DNA of 64,000 nucleotides from contig JAQGHU010000064.1 of the NCBI GenBank assembly GCA_028291515.1, positions 62,001 to 126,000 on the forward strand, in the 5' to 3' direction. Below the pieces are notes generated by a model. It ran no database searches, had not been told where the DNA came from, and saw only the letters and a list, made by a program, of their open reading frames with translations. Position 1 is the stretch's first letter; each line of letters opens with the position of its first letter. This document shows positions 1 to 8,698 of this stretch, piece after piece. Source of the stretch: Schlesneria sp. (lineage in GTDB: Bacteria; Planctomycetota; Planctomycetia; Planctomycetales; Planctomycetaceae). The position numbers and the translations under genes are program-made.

Positions 1-17
1 CTGCGACCGAGCGAAAC

Positions 18-635
18 ATGATGAGTGTCCTGAGTGGCTACAGTGTCGTCGCGACCCCCGCCGAGGCGGGTTGGGTGTTGCCCGAAGGTGACGGAATTAA
101 TATACTCCGATCCAGATTAACTTCTATGAAGTCGGTACTGGAATGCGAGGTGCGCCCCTTGTCAGACCAACCAGCGGATCAAGCTATGCATTGCCCCTCG
201 TTGTTGGAGATGCTCGCCGAGAGCATTCTCCCTCATGCCCGCGAAGAAATCGATCGTCACAAATGGATCGAAAGTGAGAAGGCCCGGCGCGACTTAGGTC
301 AAAAGGCGGTCGAAGACTGGCTGCGTCGGTTCTGGTGGCGATTCTGTCGCTGGCGACGGCTGGAACATATCGAAGGTCAGCGCTGTTGGAGCGAATTCAA
401 CGACCTCGATTTTGCCATTCTCCGTCGCATCTCGATGGAACGCGGTCTGCTCGAATCGATCATGGATCGCATGAAGGGCGACGGCACTCATATTCACGAC
501 AACCTGGAAATCATCCTGTGGGCCTTGGACCAGGGTGAGATCCAGTATCAGCGCGTGGAAGAATTTCTGCTGCTGATTGATATCAACTCCGCTCGACTGC
601 CTGTGCCTCGCGAACTGCGTTTGACGGTGGCATGA
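18..635 (+). CDS. Conserved-looking hypothetical protein upstream of murJ
   Basis: A 205-residue protein with no family I recognise. It is soluble, with no signal peptide or membrane segment. The middle is rich in Trp, Arg and Glu (around residues 80-120), and the C-terminal half looks all-helical. Its TGA stop overlaps the murJ ATG in an ATGA arrangement, so the two are probably translationally coupled and belong to one transcript. Two adjacent ATG codons stand at the start; an internal ATG at 126 is an alternative. The upstream end of the operon may lie outside the window. Confidence 0.7.
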   Translation: MMSVLSGYSVVATPAEAGWVLPEGDGINILRSRLTSMKSVLECEVRPLSDQPADQAMHCPSLLEMLAESILPHAREEIDRHKWIESEKARRDLGQKAVEDWLRRFWWRFCRWRRLEHIEGQRCWSEFNDLDFAILRRISMERGLLESIMDRMKGDGTHIHDNLEIILWALDQGEIQYQRVEEFLLLIDINSARLPVPRELRLTVA

Positions 636-2260
636 GTGATTCGCTGAAGAACGTCTCGCGGAACTTGCGTCTCGTCAGCCTCTGCACGTTCATCAGTCGC
701 ATCTTTGGGTTGCTGCGCGATCAGGCGATGGGAACGCTGTTCGGCGCGGGGCCCGTGCTGGATACATTTACCGTCGCCTTCCGCCTGCCAAATCTGGCGC
801 GCGTCTTACTCGGTGAAGGGGCTCTGACTACAGCCTTCCTGCCAATCTTCGTCGAAGAACTGAACGAGCGTGGCCGCGAATCGGCGGCGCGTGTGACCTG
901 GGCCGTCTTCGTCACGCTGGCGGCGGTGCTCTGCGGACTGGTCATCGTCGTGGAACTGGGGCTGGCGGCACTGGTCTCGTTCGTTGATCTGAGCGCGGAA
1001 ACGCGGCTGCTCTGTCAGCTCACGGCGACGCTGCTGCCGTATGTCATTCTGATCTGTCTGGCGGCTCAACTGGGAGCGGTCCTCAACGCATTGGGCCGGT
1101 TCGTCTGGCCGGCACTGGTCCCTGTCGTGCTGAACGTCGTCTGGCTGGCCGCGCTCTGGTGGGTGATCCCGATCTACTGGTCCGATCCCATTCAGCAGGT
1201 GCAGGCCACGTCGGTGTTCGTCGTGGTGGCCGGAGCACTGCAACTGGCGTTTCTGCTGCCCGTCGTCTGGCGCTGTGGGTTTGGGTATCGATCCGACTGG
1301 CGATCGGCGACAGGTGTCGTGGGACGGATCGCTCGCGTGATGTTGCCGGTCGTCGTGGGGCTCTCAATCACCCAACTGAATGGGATGCTCGATAGTTTCA
1401 TCGCGTGGGGATTCGCTCGACCCACAGGAGCCGGCCCGCTGATGCCGCTTCCCGGCTCGCCCGCTTATCCACTTCACGCCGGCACGGCGACTGCGCTATA
1501 TCTGGGACAACGACTGTATCAGTTCCCGCTGGGTGTCTTCGGCGTGGCGTTGGGGACGGTGCTGTTTCCGTTGTTTACTCAGCATGCGCAACGAGGTGAA
1601 TTCGATAAGTTGCGCGGCGACTTGTCGCTGGGGATTCGTCTGGTGCTGGCGATTGGATTGCCTGCCAGCGCTGGGCTGATATTGATCGCTCATCCATTGG
1701 CGACGCTGTTCTTTCAGTACGGCAAATTCGATGCGGCCGCGGCGACGATGACCGGTGACATGATCGTGTGTTATGGGTCGGGAGTGTGGGCGTACTGCGC
1801 GCTGCTGATCCTGCAACGGGGCTTCTACGCCATCGGCGATCGTCTGACACCGATGTATGTCGGGCTGGTCGCGATGTTGATGAATGTGGCGCTGAATCTC
1901 ACGCTGATCTGGCCGTTGGGAGGACGAGGCTTAGCGCTATCAACGGCTCTGGTCGCAGCACTGCAATGCGCGGTGACATGTTTGCTGCTACAGCGAAGAG
2001 TGGGACAGTTGCTCTGGAAAGAAATCGCGTGGACCGCAGTCCGCACACTGATTGCCGTGGCGGTCATGAGCGTCGTCTGCCTGCTGCTGACATTGCCCTC
2101 AGCCTCCGACGACGGACTCAAACTGCGCGGCCTGAAGCTGCTGGTCCCTCTTATGGCCGGCGGCCTGACATTCCTGGCGATGGCCTGGTTGCTGCGACTG
2201 AATGAGCCATGGTCGGTGCTCTTCGCACGCGGTCAGATCGCGAACACCTCTGAAGCGTGA
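632..2260 (+). CDS. murJ: Lipid II flippase MurJ (MviN family)
   Basis: 542-residue polytopic membrane protein, the usual size for MurJ, which carries lipid II across the inner membrane for peptidoglycan synthesis. The N-terminus has the family signature: an SRIFGLLRDQ stretch around residue 22, followed by a glycine-rich, FRLPN-containing first segment. About 13-14 hydrophobic helices follow, with a QFPLGVFGVALGTVLFPL segment near residues 290-310 that is typical of MurJ/MviN. It overlaps the preceding gene by four bases (ATGA). Its presence fits the view that planctomycetes make peptidoglycan. Confidence 0.95.
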   Translation: MSDSLKNVSRNLRLVSLCTFISRIFGLLRDQAMGTLFGAGPVLDTFTVAFRLPNLARVLLGEGALTTAFLPIFVEELNERGRESAARVTWAVFVTLAAVLCGLVIVVELGLAALVSFVDLSAETRLLCQLTATLLPYVILICLAAQLGAVLNALGRFVWPALVPVVLNVVWLAALWWVIPIYWSDPIQQVQATSVFVVVAGALQLAFLLPVVWRCGFGYRSDWRSATGVVGRIARVMLPVVVGLSITQLNGMLDSFIAWGFARPTGAGPLMPLPGSPAYPLHAGTATALYLGQRLYQFPLGVFGVALGTVLFPLFTQHAQRGEFDKLRGDLSLGIRLVLAIGLPASAGLILIAHPLATLFFQYGKFDAAAATMTGDMIVCYGSGVWAYCALLILQRGFYAIGDRLTPMYVGLVAMLMNVALNLTLIWPLGGRGLALSTALVAALQCAVTCLLLQRRVGQLLWKEIAWTAVRTLIAVAVMSVVCLLLTLPSASDDGLKLRGLKLLVPLMAGGLTFLAMAWLLRLNEPWSVLFARGQIANTSEA

Positions 2261-2270
2261 AGCGAAGAAT

Positions 2271-2396
2271 TTGAAACACAGAGGCACAGAGAAAACAGAG
2301 AATGTTGAACCATAAAACATACTGATCAGGCGGAATGAGAGGAGGTGGAGTGTTGTCGAATTACTCTGTTCCCTCTGTGCCTCTATCTCTTCTCTG
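2271..2396. repeat. Inverted pair of dispersed repeat R1
   Basis: Two copies of a short repeat with core CTCTGTGCCTCTGTGTTTC face each other here: 2271-2302 in reverse orientation and 2363-2396 forward (the second arm is slightly diverged). They are separated by about 60 bases. The same sequence recurs at 30940, 38761/38842 and 49393. The gene-free stretch 2261-2566 holds little else. The pair could fold into a long stem after murJ transcription. Confidence 0.8.
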
Positions 2397-2566
2397 ATCT
2401 TCCTTCCGTATGTTCAGTGTATTCCGTGGTTCAATTCTTGTTTGCCCTGGGGAAACCCGCACTTCCTTCTGGTATCGGCTTTCGTTAATGTATTAACCCG
2501 CGCCCGTGAATCCTGCCGATAGTGAATTTGCCCCGCCCAAGTCTGACCTGCCGAAAGTCGTCTGCT

Positions 2567-3976
2567 ATGAGCCTGCCGAATCCGTTTGATGGTTCGTTGT
2601 CTCGTCGTCGAGCGTTACAGGTCGGCTCGGCGGGAGTCCTCGGGCTGTCGATGCCGCAGTGGTTGGCACTGCAGGCTCAGGCGGAATCCAGCGGGATCAA
2701 ACCTGCCGCGAAGAACGTACTGGTCATCCTGGAGCAGGGTGGCGTGTCGCAAATGGACACGTGGGATCCCAAACCATTCGCTCCCGTCGATCATCGCAGT
2801 CCATACAAGCCGATTTCCACGACCGCACCGGGAATGCAGTTCACCGAGTTGTTGTCGCATACCTCGCGCGTGGCCGACAAGCTGGCTGTGGTCCGTTCGA
2901 TGCGGCATCCGAAATCCGGTGCGAACGGGCATCCCGACGGCACGCAGTACATGCTGTCGGGGTCTCATCCGAGCAGTCCGCTGGAGATGCCCGATGTCGG
3001 CTGCATCGCCACCAAGATCCTGGGGAGCGAATGCCGCGACCTACCGCCCTACATCATGGTCCCCGGCAACAGTGAACAGAACGCCGCCGCGCGAACAGGA
3101 TTCTTGCCCGCCGCATCTCGCGTCTTTAAGACCGGTGGCCGCGATGTCTCGTCGCCCGATTGGAAGGTCGCCGATCTCTTGCCGCGCGGCGAAAACAACG
3201 GGCGACGACTGGACGGTCGCCGACAGATGCTCAGTTCACTCGATTCGCGATTCAGTTCGGGTCACGACGTGGAAGGGATGGACCGATTCTACTCGCAGGC
3301 GTTCGATACGCTGACCAGTTCGCAGGTCTCCAAGTCGTTCGATCTGAAGACCGAATCGCACGCGACGCGCGAACTGTACGGCCGAGGACATCGGGGTGCC
3401 TGCTACCTGGTCGGCCGCAAGCTGATTGAATCGGGCGTTCGCTTTGTCACGGTCGACGTGCTGTGGCCGTTCTCGGATGATCTGCCCGGTGGCTTCCTGC
3501 TGAACTGGGATCATCACGATCTGATTTACACGTCAGGCTCCTGCGGCACGGTCCGCAATAAGGCAGGTGGCGAAGGTCGCTATGGAATCGGCACGTGGGT
3601 GATGATGGGCAGCACCGACAAGGCGTTCGCCGGCCTGATCGAAGACATGGACCAGCGCGGCTTACTGGCCGAGACGCTGGTCTGCTTCATCACCGAGTTT
3701 GGTCGCACGCCACGGTTAAACGGCTTCCAAGGTCGCGACCACTGGACCGATGCGTATTCGATTGTCTTCGCGGGTGCCGGCGTCCCTGGTGGCGTTGTCA
3801 TCGGTAAGACCGACGACGAAGCAGGCTATGTGTTGGACTCGCCGCACACCCCGGAAGAATATGCCTCCACGATCTACCAGAAGCTGGGAATCGATCGCTC
3901 GAAGCCCCTCTACACATCAGCCAATCGCCCGGTGTTCTTCGGCCATCATGCCGATCCGATTGCAGGTGTGATGTAA
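2567..3976 (+). CDS. DUF1501 domain protein (alkaline-phosphatase-like fold), exported
   Basis: About 469 residues. DUF1501 proteins belong to the alkaline phosphatase/sulfatase-like superfamily and are massively expanded in planctomycetes; their substrate is unknown. The start at 2567 was chosen because it puts a twin-arginine-like leader (SRRRALQVGSAGVLGLS) near the N-terminus; a GTG at 2522 is also open. Family marks include a PKSGANGHPDGTQYMLSGSHP-like stretch near residue 120 and TEFGRTPR followed by GRDHW near residues 375-390. It has no PSCyt1/DUF1553 partner next to it, unlike many family members. Confidence 0.9.
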   Translation: MSLPNPFDGSLSRRRALQVGSAGVLGLSMPQWLALQAQAESSGIKPAAKNVLVILEQGGVSQMDTWDPKPFAPVDHRSPYKPISTTAPGMQFTELLSHTSRVADKLAVVRSMRHPKSGANGHPDGTQYMLSGSHPSSPLEMPDVGCIATKILGSECRDLPPYIMVPGNSEQNAAARTGFLPAASRVFKTGGRDVSSPDWKVADLLPRGENNGRRLDGRRQMLSSLDSRFSSGHDVEGMDRFYSQAFDTLTSSQVSKSFDLKTESHATRELYGRGHRGACYLVGRKLIESGVRFVTVDVLWPFSDDLPGGFLLNWDHHDLIYTSGSCGTVRNKAGGEGRYGIGTWVMMGSTDKAFAGLIEDMDQRGLLAETLVCFITEFGRTPRLNGFQGRDHWTDAYSIVFAGAGVPGGVVIGKTDDEAGYVLDSPHTPEEYASTIYQKLGIDRSKPLYTSANRPVFFGHHADPIAGVM

Positions 3977-4086
3977 GGCAAAGTTCGAGTGGCGGAATGC
4001 AAGTTCTCTTGCCGGGCTTCAGCCGACGAAACAACCTCGAAGTGGGTGGGGTCGGCTTCGTCAAATTCCGGCAATCCCCGCCGAGT

Positions 4087-4437
4087 TCATCTCGGTGGAA
4101 TTCGGGCCTTTGCACTATGCAGGCGATTGGCCGGTGACCTAGTGCAATAGCCCACATCCATCGAGACAAGCTCGAAGGGGTCGAGAATCGGTTTTGTCAA
4201 ACCCGACAACCCCCACTTCACCTCGGTGGAAGAGCTCATCCCATCAAGGATTACGTTGTTTACAGCTTGAATCCCATCTCGAATTGACTGAATCTGCCGA
4301 CAGGCATAGAGTTCGTCTGGGGTGAGGTCCGGCCGCAACCAATGTTGTGGTTCAGGCTTAAGGTTGGCGACCAGCGGAATACGGATCGTCGGACTCTGAT
4401 GGACCGCAAGACCAGGAGTGGTTTTTTGCTCACCCAA
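4087..4437 (-). CDS. Doubtful small ORF in a gene-poor stretch
   Basis: A 116-codon reading frame on the minus strand within 3977-4498, a stretch otherwise without a clear gene. The middle part (residues about 25-65, with LRPDLTPDELYACRQIQSIR) reads like real helical protein, but the C-terminal part does not. No convincing ribosome site is visible. The strand shows two similar segments (about 4038-4105 and 4180-4230) containing CACCTCGGTGGAA-type sequence. It may be a decayed gene rather than a working one. Confidence 0.25.
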   Translation of the reverse strand: MGEQKTTPGLAVHQSPTIRIPLVANLKPEPQHWLRPDLTPDELYACRQIQSIRDGIQAVNNVILDGMSSSTEVKWGLSGLTKPILDPFELVSMDVGYCTRSPANRLHSAKARIPPR

Positions 4438-4498
4438 TCTCGGGGAGATTGGCTACGATGACGGGGGCATTCCCGATTGGGGAGCACCGGAGGCTTCG

Positions 4499-5596
4499 AT
4501 GAGTAGTATCAAAATATCTGCCCCCAATCGGATGGTACTACCCGACCGGCCGCCACGTCGCATCGTCATGCCCTACGTTTTGTCGCTCGCGATTCATGGA
4601 ACGCTGGTTCTCTTGATTGCGGTGACGATGAGCAGTTTTGGCCGGGGCCCGGCCGGGTTCTCGAACCGATCATCCGATCAGATTGGCCTCATTGTCGATC
4701 GGCCAGGGGATGGCCATGGGCCTGGAAATGGGATCGACAGCAAGCTTCCGGGCGATCCCCAGGAAGGGGCTCCGACCGACATCGCGATCGAACCCGTTGG
4801 CCGTCCAGACCAAGGGACTCCGACGAATGCCACTAGCGACCGACCACCAGCCCCCCTCAGCCTTCCGACTGCGGATGTTCCCACTCAGCCTGGCGTTGGT
4901 GTCGGCGTGGGGCTCAGCCTTCCTGCCGGCGGTGGGGCGGGCGGAGGGGGTGTTGAAAATCCATACGAATCGGTGAAGTCAAAAGGAGGGGTGCGACCGG
5001 CCAGGGGGCTTGGCAGTGGGGGCGGGGGTGGAGGAACTCCTGGCACGGCGTTCATGGGGGCTCGCGACGAAGGGATGAAAGTGGTGTTTGTGATCGATGC
5101 CTCGGGCAGCATGACCAGCCACAACGCGATGCAGGTCGCCAAGGGAGCATTGATGTCCAGCCTGCAGGCACTCGATGAACGACAGCAGTTCATGGTCATC
5201 TTCTATGACGACAAACCTCACTTGATCAAACTGCACGACGAAACGAAGCCCACGATGGCGAAGGCGACCGATCTGAACAAGACGCTCGCTCGCCAGAAGA
5301 TCTCGGGGATTCAGCCAGGGTCCGGGACCGACCACTTGCCGCCGCTGGAAATGGCACTGCGGACGAATCCCGACGTGATCTTCTTTTTGACGGACGCACT
5401 GGAGCCGCCGTTGTGGCCGAAGGACTTGGAACGGATCAAGACGATGAATGGTGGTCGCGTGCGGATTCATAGCATCGAATTCGGACAGGGCCCGGAACTG
5501 GGTGTGGATGCCAACCTCGGGAACTTTCTGCGCAAGCTGGCCAATCAGAACGGCGGATCGTACCGCTATCACGATGTGACGCGATTCAAGGGCTAA
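4499..5596 (+). CDS. Membrane-anchored VWA domain protein
   Basis: 365 residues. The start at 4499 has a good GGAGG site six bases upstream; an earlier ATG at 4418 lacks one. A membrane helix lies at about residues 24-45, then a Gly/Pro-rich linker (about 50-180), then a von Willebrand factor A domain (about 190-350) with the MIDAS motif DASGS at residue 200. Metal-dependent adhesion or scaffolding in the periplasm is the likely role. The next gene starts seven bases downstream, so the two probably form an operon. Confidence 0.85.
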   Translation: MSSIKISAPNRMVLPDRPPRRIVMPYVLSLAIHGTLVLLIAVTMSSFGRGPAGFSNRSSDQIGLIVDRPGDGHGPGNGIDSKLPGDPQEGAPTDIAIEPVGRPDQGTPTNATSDRPPAPLSLPTADVPTQPGVGVGVGLSLPAGGGAGGGGVENPYESVKSKGGVRPARGLGSGGGGGGTPGTAFMGARDEGMKVVFVIDASGSMTSHNAMQVAKGALMSSLQALDERQQFMVIFYDDKPHLIKLHDETKPTMAKATDLNKTLARQKISGIQPGSGTDHLPPLEMALRTNPDVIFFLTDALEPPLWPKDLERIKTMNGGRVRIHSIEFGQGPELGVDANLGNFLRKLANQNGGSYRYHDVTRFKG

Positions 5597-5602
5597 ACGA
5601 CC

Positions 5603-6772
5603 GTGCGCGATTCTGCTCGCTTGAATCATGAGCGCGGGGTGCCACGGACTCTAAGTCTTCGACATGGCCATCTCTTCGTGGCTTCTAATGTAGACAGCAC
5701 ACTCCGTGTGCTGAACGCGGCACACTCCGTGTGCCGTCTACTCTGTGTCTACTTCATTGTGGCGACCGCCATCTGTTCCGGTCAGGATCGTGTGATCATT
5801 CAGCAACCGGGTGGCAGTCGCTTGCCCTATTCCGGCTACGTCGACGACTACACCGGTCGCGAGGTGATTCTCCGCATGAAAACGGGCGACGGGCTGAAGC
5901 GTTTCCCGCGCGAAGATGTCATTCAGGTGCAGACCGCCTATACCGCTCATCACGAGCAAGGTCGGCAACTGCTGTCCAACGGTAAGCCCACTGAAGCCAA
6001 GGTCGAACTGACTCAGGCTTTGAAAGAAGAAGATCGAGCGTGGGTGCGTCGCGAGATCCTGGCGCAACTGGTCCGGTGCGCATTGTGGAATGGCAACTAT
6101 CGTGCGGCGGTGCCATTGTTCATGTCGATCGTCGAAGCGGATCCCGAGACGATTCACTATGGCCTGGCACCGCTGGCCTGGGGTGATACGGTGTCAGATG
6201 CGGGCCTGAAGGTCGACGCGCGGGTCTGGCTGGCTGACAAGTCGTCGGTCTCGCAACTGATCGGAGCCAGCCACCTGTTGTTTGATCGCGAACTCAACGA
6301 TCAAGCCGAAAAGATCCTGCGACAACTGGCTCGCGACGTGAACATCAAGGTCCAGCGACTGGCTCAGATGCAGTTATGGCGAGTCCGTTCATTGGGCGGA
6401 GCGGCCACCCCGAATGAATTGGGCCGTTGGGAAGCCGCCATCGACGAGTTGCCTGAAGAATTGCGAGTCGGCGGCTACTTTGTGCTGGGGCAAACCTTCC
6501 GTCGACAACACCAGCCTGAACGAGCCGCAGCGATGCTGCTGTGGCTCCCGTTGGTCTACGATGCCGACCGCTACCTGGCGGCTCGAGCCTGCTTTGACGC
6601 GGCGGAGCTTGTCGCCTCGTTTGGCGATCACGCTCAGGCCACAACCTTGTATAGCGAATTGGTGTTTCGTTTCGGCGATACGCCCTACGGTCGACAGGCC
6701 GAAGAACGCTGGAAGAAACTGCGCGGAGAACCGGTAGGGCCAACGCCGGATCCTCCAGAGAAGTCTCGCTGA
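5603..6772 (+). CDS. Exported TPR-like protein with repeat-derived N-terminus
   Basis: Up to 389 residues. The hydrophobic leader (around residues 45-60, followed by SGQDR) indicates export. Residues 115-370 are helical repeats of the TPR/tol-pal YbgF kind. The chosen GTG start has an AAGGG ten bases upstream. The first 45 codons run straight through two dispersed repeats (5636-5670 and 5690-5741), so the original start may have been replaced or the true start may be the GTG at 5708, which gives a cleaner signal peptide. It follows the VWA gene closely, suggesting a joint envelope function. Confidence 0.75.
   Translation: MRDSARLNHERGVPRTLSLRHGHLFVASNVDSTLRVLNAAHSVCRLLCVYFIVATAICSGQDRVIIQQPGGSRLPYSGYVDDYTGREVILRMKTGDGLKRFPREDVIQVQTAYTAHHEQGRQLLSNGKPTEAKVELTQALKEEDRAWVRREILAQLVRCALWNGNYRAAVPLFMSIVEADPETIHYGLAPLAWGDTVSDAGLKVDARVWLADKSSVSQLIGASHLLFDRELNDQAEKILRQLARDVNIKVQRLAQMQLWRVRSLGGAATPNELGRWEAAIDELPEELRVGGYFVLGQTFRRQHQPERAAAMLLWLPLVYDADRYLAARACFDAAELVASFGDHAQATTLYSELVFRFGDTPYGRQAEERWKKLRGEPVGPTPDPPEKSR
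5636..5741. repeat. Dispersed repeats R2 and R4 overlapping a gene start
   Basis: Positions 5636-5670 match repeat R2 (GGGTGCCACGG, then a CTTCGACA-type segment and GGCC), also found at 20551, 30823 and 38672. Positions 5690-5741 are repeat R4: GTAGAC, two copies of the palindrome GCACACTCCGTGTGC, then GTCTAC, so the whole is an inverted repeat. R4 relatives occur at 24140 and 51931. Both lie inside the reading frame of the TPR-like gene. Confidence 0.8.
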
Positions 6773-6795
6773 CACGGTTCGAGTGGCGATAAAGA

Positions 6796-6822
6796 AGAGC
6801 CGCCTCACAACGAGGCGGCTCT
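6796..6822. terminator. Hairpin between convergent genes
   Basis: A perfect 11-bp stem (AGAGCCGCCTC / GAGGCGGCTCT) with a five-base loop, between the 3' ends of the TPR gene (+) and the small lipoprotein gene (-). The position fits a bidirectional terminator. There is no long T tract on either side. Confidence 0.7.
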
Positions 6823-6879
6823 ATCAGTTTGCCGGCGAAATCTGGCCTTCAACTGACTATCTCGCGAAGAGAATCGCTG

Positions 6880-7062
6880 TTACTTCGCCGGAGCCGCAGT
6901 GCCGCCGTCGGCTTTGGCTTTCATCTCGGCATGTTGCTTATCGAGTTCAGCCTTTTGTTCCGGGGTCACGGTCGGGATTTTCTTGGGCTCTGCTCCGCCG
7001 CCGCAGCCAATGAACGCAGCGGACAGAACGATTGCGGAAATTGACAGGCGGCTCGAGATCAT
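6880..7062 (-). CDS. Small lipoprotein (60 residues)
   Basis: The start at 7062 gives a signal peptide ending in the lipobox FIGC followed by GGG (Cys at about residue 20), then a short charged helix rich in Lys, Glu and Ala and an Ala-Pro tail. An upstream extension to 7242 is open but non-protein-like. Small Gly-rich lipoproteins of this kind are common in planctomycetes near DUF1559 genes; their function is unknown. The 390 bases between this gene and the next (7063-7452) carry no other gene and probably contain both divergent promoters. Confidence 0.7.
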   Translation of the reverse strand: MISSRLSISAIVLSAAFIGCGGGAEPKKIPTVTPEQKAELDKQHAEMKAKADGGTAAPAK

Positions 7063-7452
7063 GGTTTTTGACTGCCCCGATTGAAGGAAGAAAAGAGGGA
7101 TACGCTCGGAAATCGAAACGCACGACCTAATGCTAACATCAGTCGTGCCGACAGTGAAGGCAACGGATGATTCGGGAACTTCCGACCACCGGCCAAGGGG
7201 AACTAACAGTGAGCAAAGTGTTGGTACCCGCAGTCGGACCAATCGCCGAGCACTTCCTGTTGGCTATCGGTAGCAGGCTCCTCGGCTACGATGGGCCATT
7301 CCAGCCATCAGATTCTTGGGATGATTGTCCTTGAGGAGTTTATGGCGCTTCCTTGAATCGATTCTAAGTATGTGAGATTCTGCCCGTTCAATTCGTTACG
7401 GCGAAAACAACCGTTCTGGTGTTGGTTTCAACATTCCTATCTGGTGTCCAAA

Positions 7453-8694
7453 ATGCGTACCATTGTTAACTGGTGCGTTGCTCACCGCTTGATGGTTATC
7501 TTGTTCGTCGTGATTGCGCTTGTGGCCGGTTTTGTGTTCACGCAGGCTCGGAGCGACCCTGACGGTGTATCGCAAAAGGACCTTGAGCGAGCGAAAGAGT
7601 CGTTCAAGCTTAAGTATGGGCGCGACGCCAATCGAGTTGATGCCCTCTCGTGGCTGGCCGAGTCATATTTATCCAGGGGCCGAGCCGTTGACGCAATTCA
7701 GTGCTTCTCCAAGATACCGACAACGCACCCCGTGTATGGCCACATGGCTCGTTATCAGCAGGCACGAGCGCTTCTTGGCCTGCATCGAGCCGTTGAGGCT
7801 GAAGCGGAATTTCGAGATTTAATTGGCGTCGAAGATCAACACCCGGAAATACAGGCCAAGTATCTCATTGATGCCCGTCAGCGGCTCAGGCATATTCTTG
7901 AGGTCGAACTTCGGTTTGAAGAACGACAACAGCTACTTCGCGGAACCATATCGCGAGGCGAAGGAGATTTCTTCGAGGTGGTTGCATACTGCTTCCCGAG
8001 CCATCTGCGATGGAACGGGCCGGAGGCCATGCAATGGATTGATGAATTTCATGGCGCTGACGCTGATAATCATTGGATCAAGACCGCGTTGGGCCGGTAT
8101 CGAACTGGTCAGGGCCAACTGGCGGAAGCTCGAAAATTGCTGGAAGAAGTCGTTCATGATCGTCCGACTGATCGTTGGGCGATTGCCGCGCTGATTGCGT
8201 GTTTGCGAGAAATGGATGATCAGGACGAGTTAAGCCGCAGGTTCAACGCACTTCCTTCACTGGCGGCTGACGACCCATGGTTGCTCCTTATTCAGCGAGG
8301 CCAAATCGCGAACGAGCAGGGGCGGCCCCAGGACGCGGTTGCTGCGTTTGAACTGCTCTTAAAGCATGACTCGACGAGTTCCGAGGCATGGGCCGGATTA
8401 ACGAAATCGTACTTGGAGTTGGGCGATCTGCCGCGTCGAAAACGCGCGCTGGCTAAATCGTCTGTACTTGGCCGTCTTCAAAACAACCTTGGAAAGATTT
8501 TTCGGAAGCCGGAAGACCCCGATTCTTACCTATTTGTGTTGGATCTGTGTGCGGAAATTGACCTCATCGATGAGGGGCAGATCTTGTCACAGTTCGTTGG
8601 GCGATTGGCCCCTGACAATCCTAAAGTGATTGCGGCGGTCGAATTATTTCGACAGCGAGCCGCCACACCCAATTCGTCCTCTGTTTTGGAATAG
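7453..8694 (+). CDS. Membrane-anchored TPR protein, paralogue of the gene at 14888
   Basis: 413 residues from the chosen ATG; an upstream ATG at 7372 adds an unlikely 27 residues. An N-terminal membrane helix (about residues 13-33) is followed by TPR-like helical repeats. It is clearly homologous along its length to the protein at 14888-16132; both share GHMARYQQ, LHRAVEAE, LRHILEVELRFEERQ and CFP...RWNGPE motifs. It is followed four bases later by a VCBS/UnbV lipoprotein gene. Such TPR proteins usually mediate protein-protein contacts, here probably at the periplasmic membrane face with the product of the next gene. Confidence 0.85.
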   Translation: MRTIVNWCVAHRLMVILFVVIALVAGFVFTQARSDPDGVSQKDLERAKESFKLKYGRDANRVDALSWLAESYLSRGRAVDAIQCFSKIPTTHPVYGHMARYQQARALLGLHRAVEAEAEFRDLIGVEDQHPEIQAKYLIDARQRLRHILEVELRFEERQQLLRGTISRGEGDFFEVVAYCFPSHLRWNGPEAMQWIDEFHGADADNHWIKTALGRYRTGQGQLAEARKLLEEVVHDRPTDRWAIAALIACLREMDDQDELSRRFNALPSLAADDPWLLLIQRGQIANEQGRPQDAVAAFELLLKHDSTSSEAWAGLTKSYLELGDLPRRKRALAKSSVLGRLQNNLGKIFRKPEDPDSYLFVLDLCAEIDLIDEGQILSQFVGRLAPDNPKVIAAVELFRQRAATPNSSSVLE

Positions 8695-8698
8695 GTAC

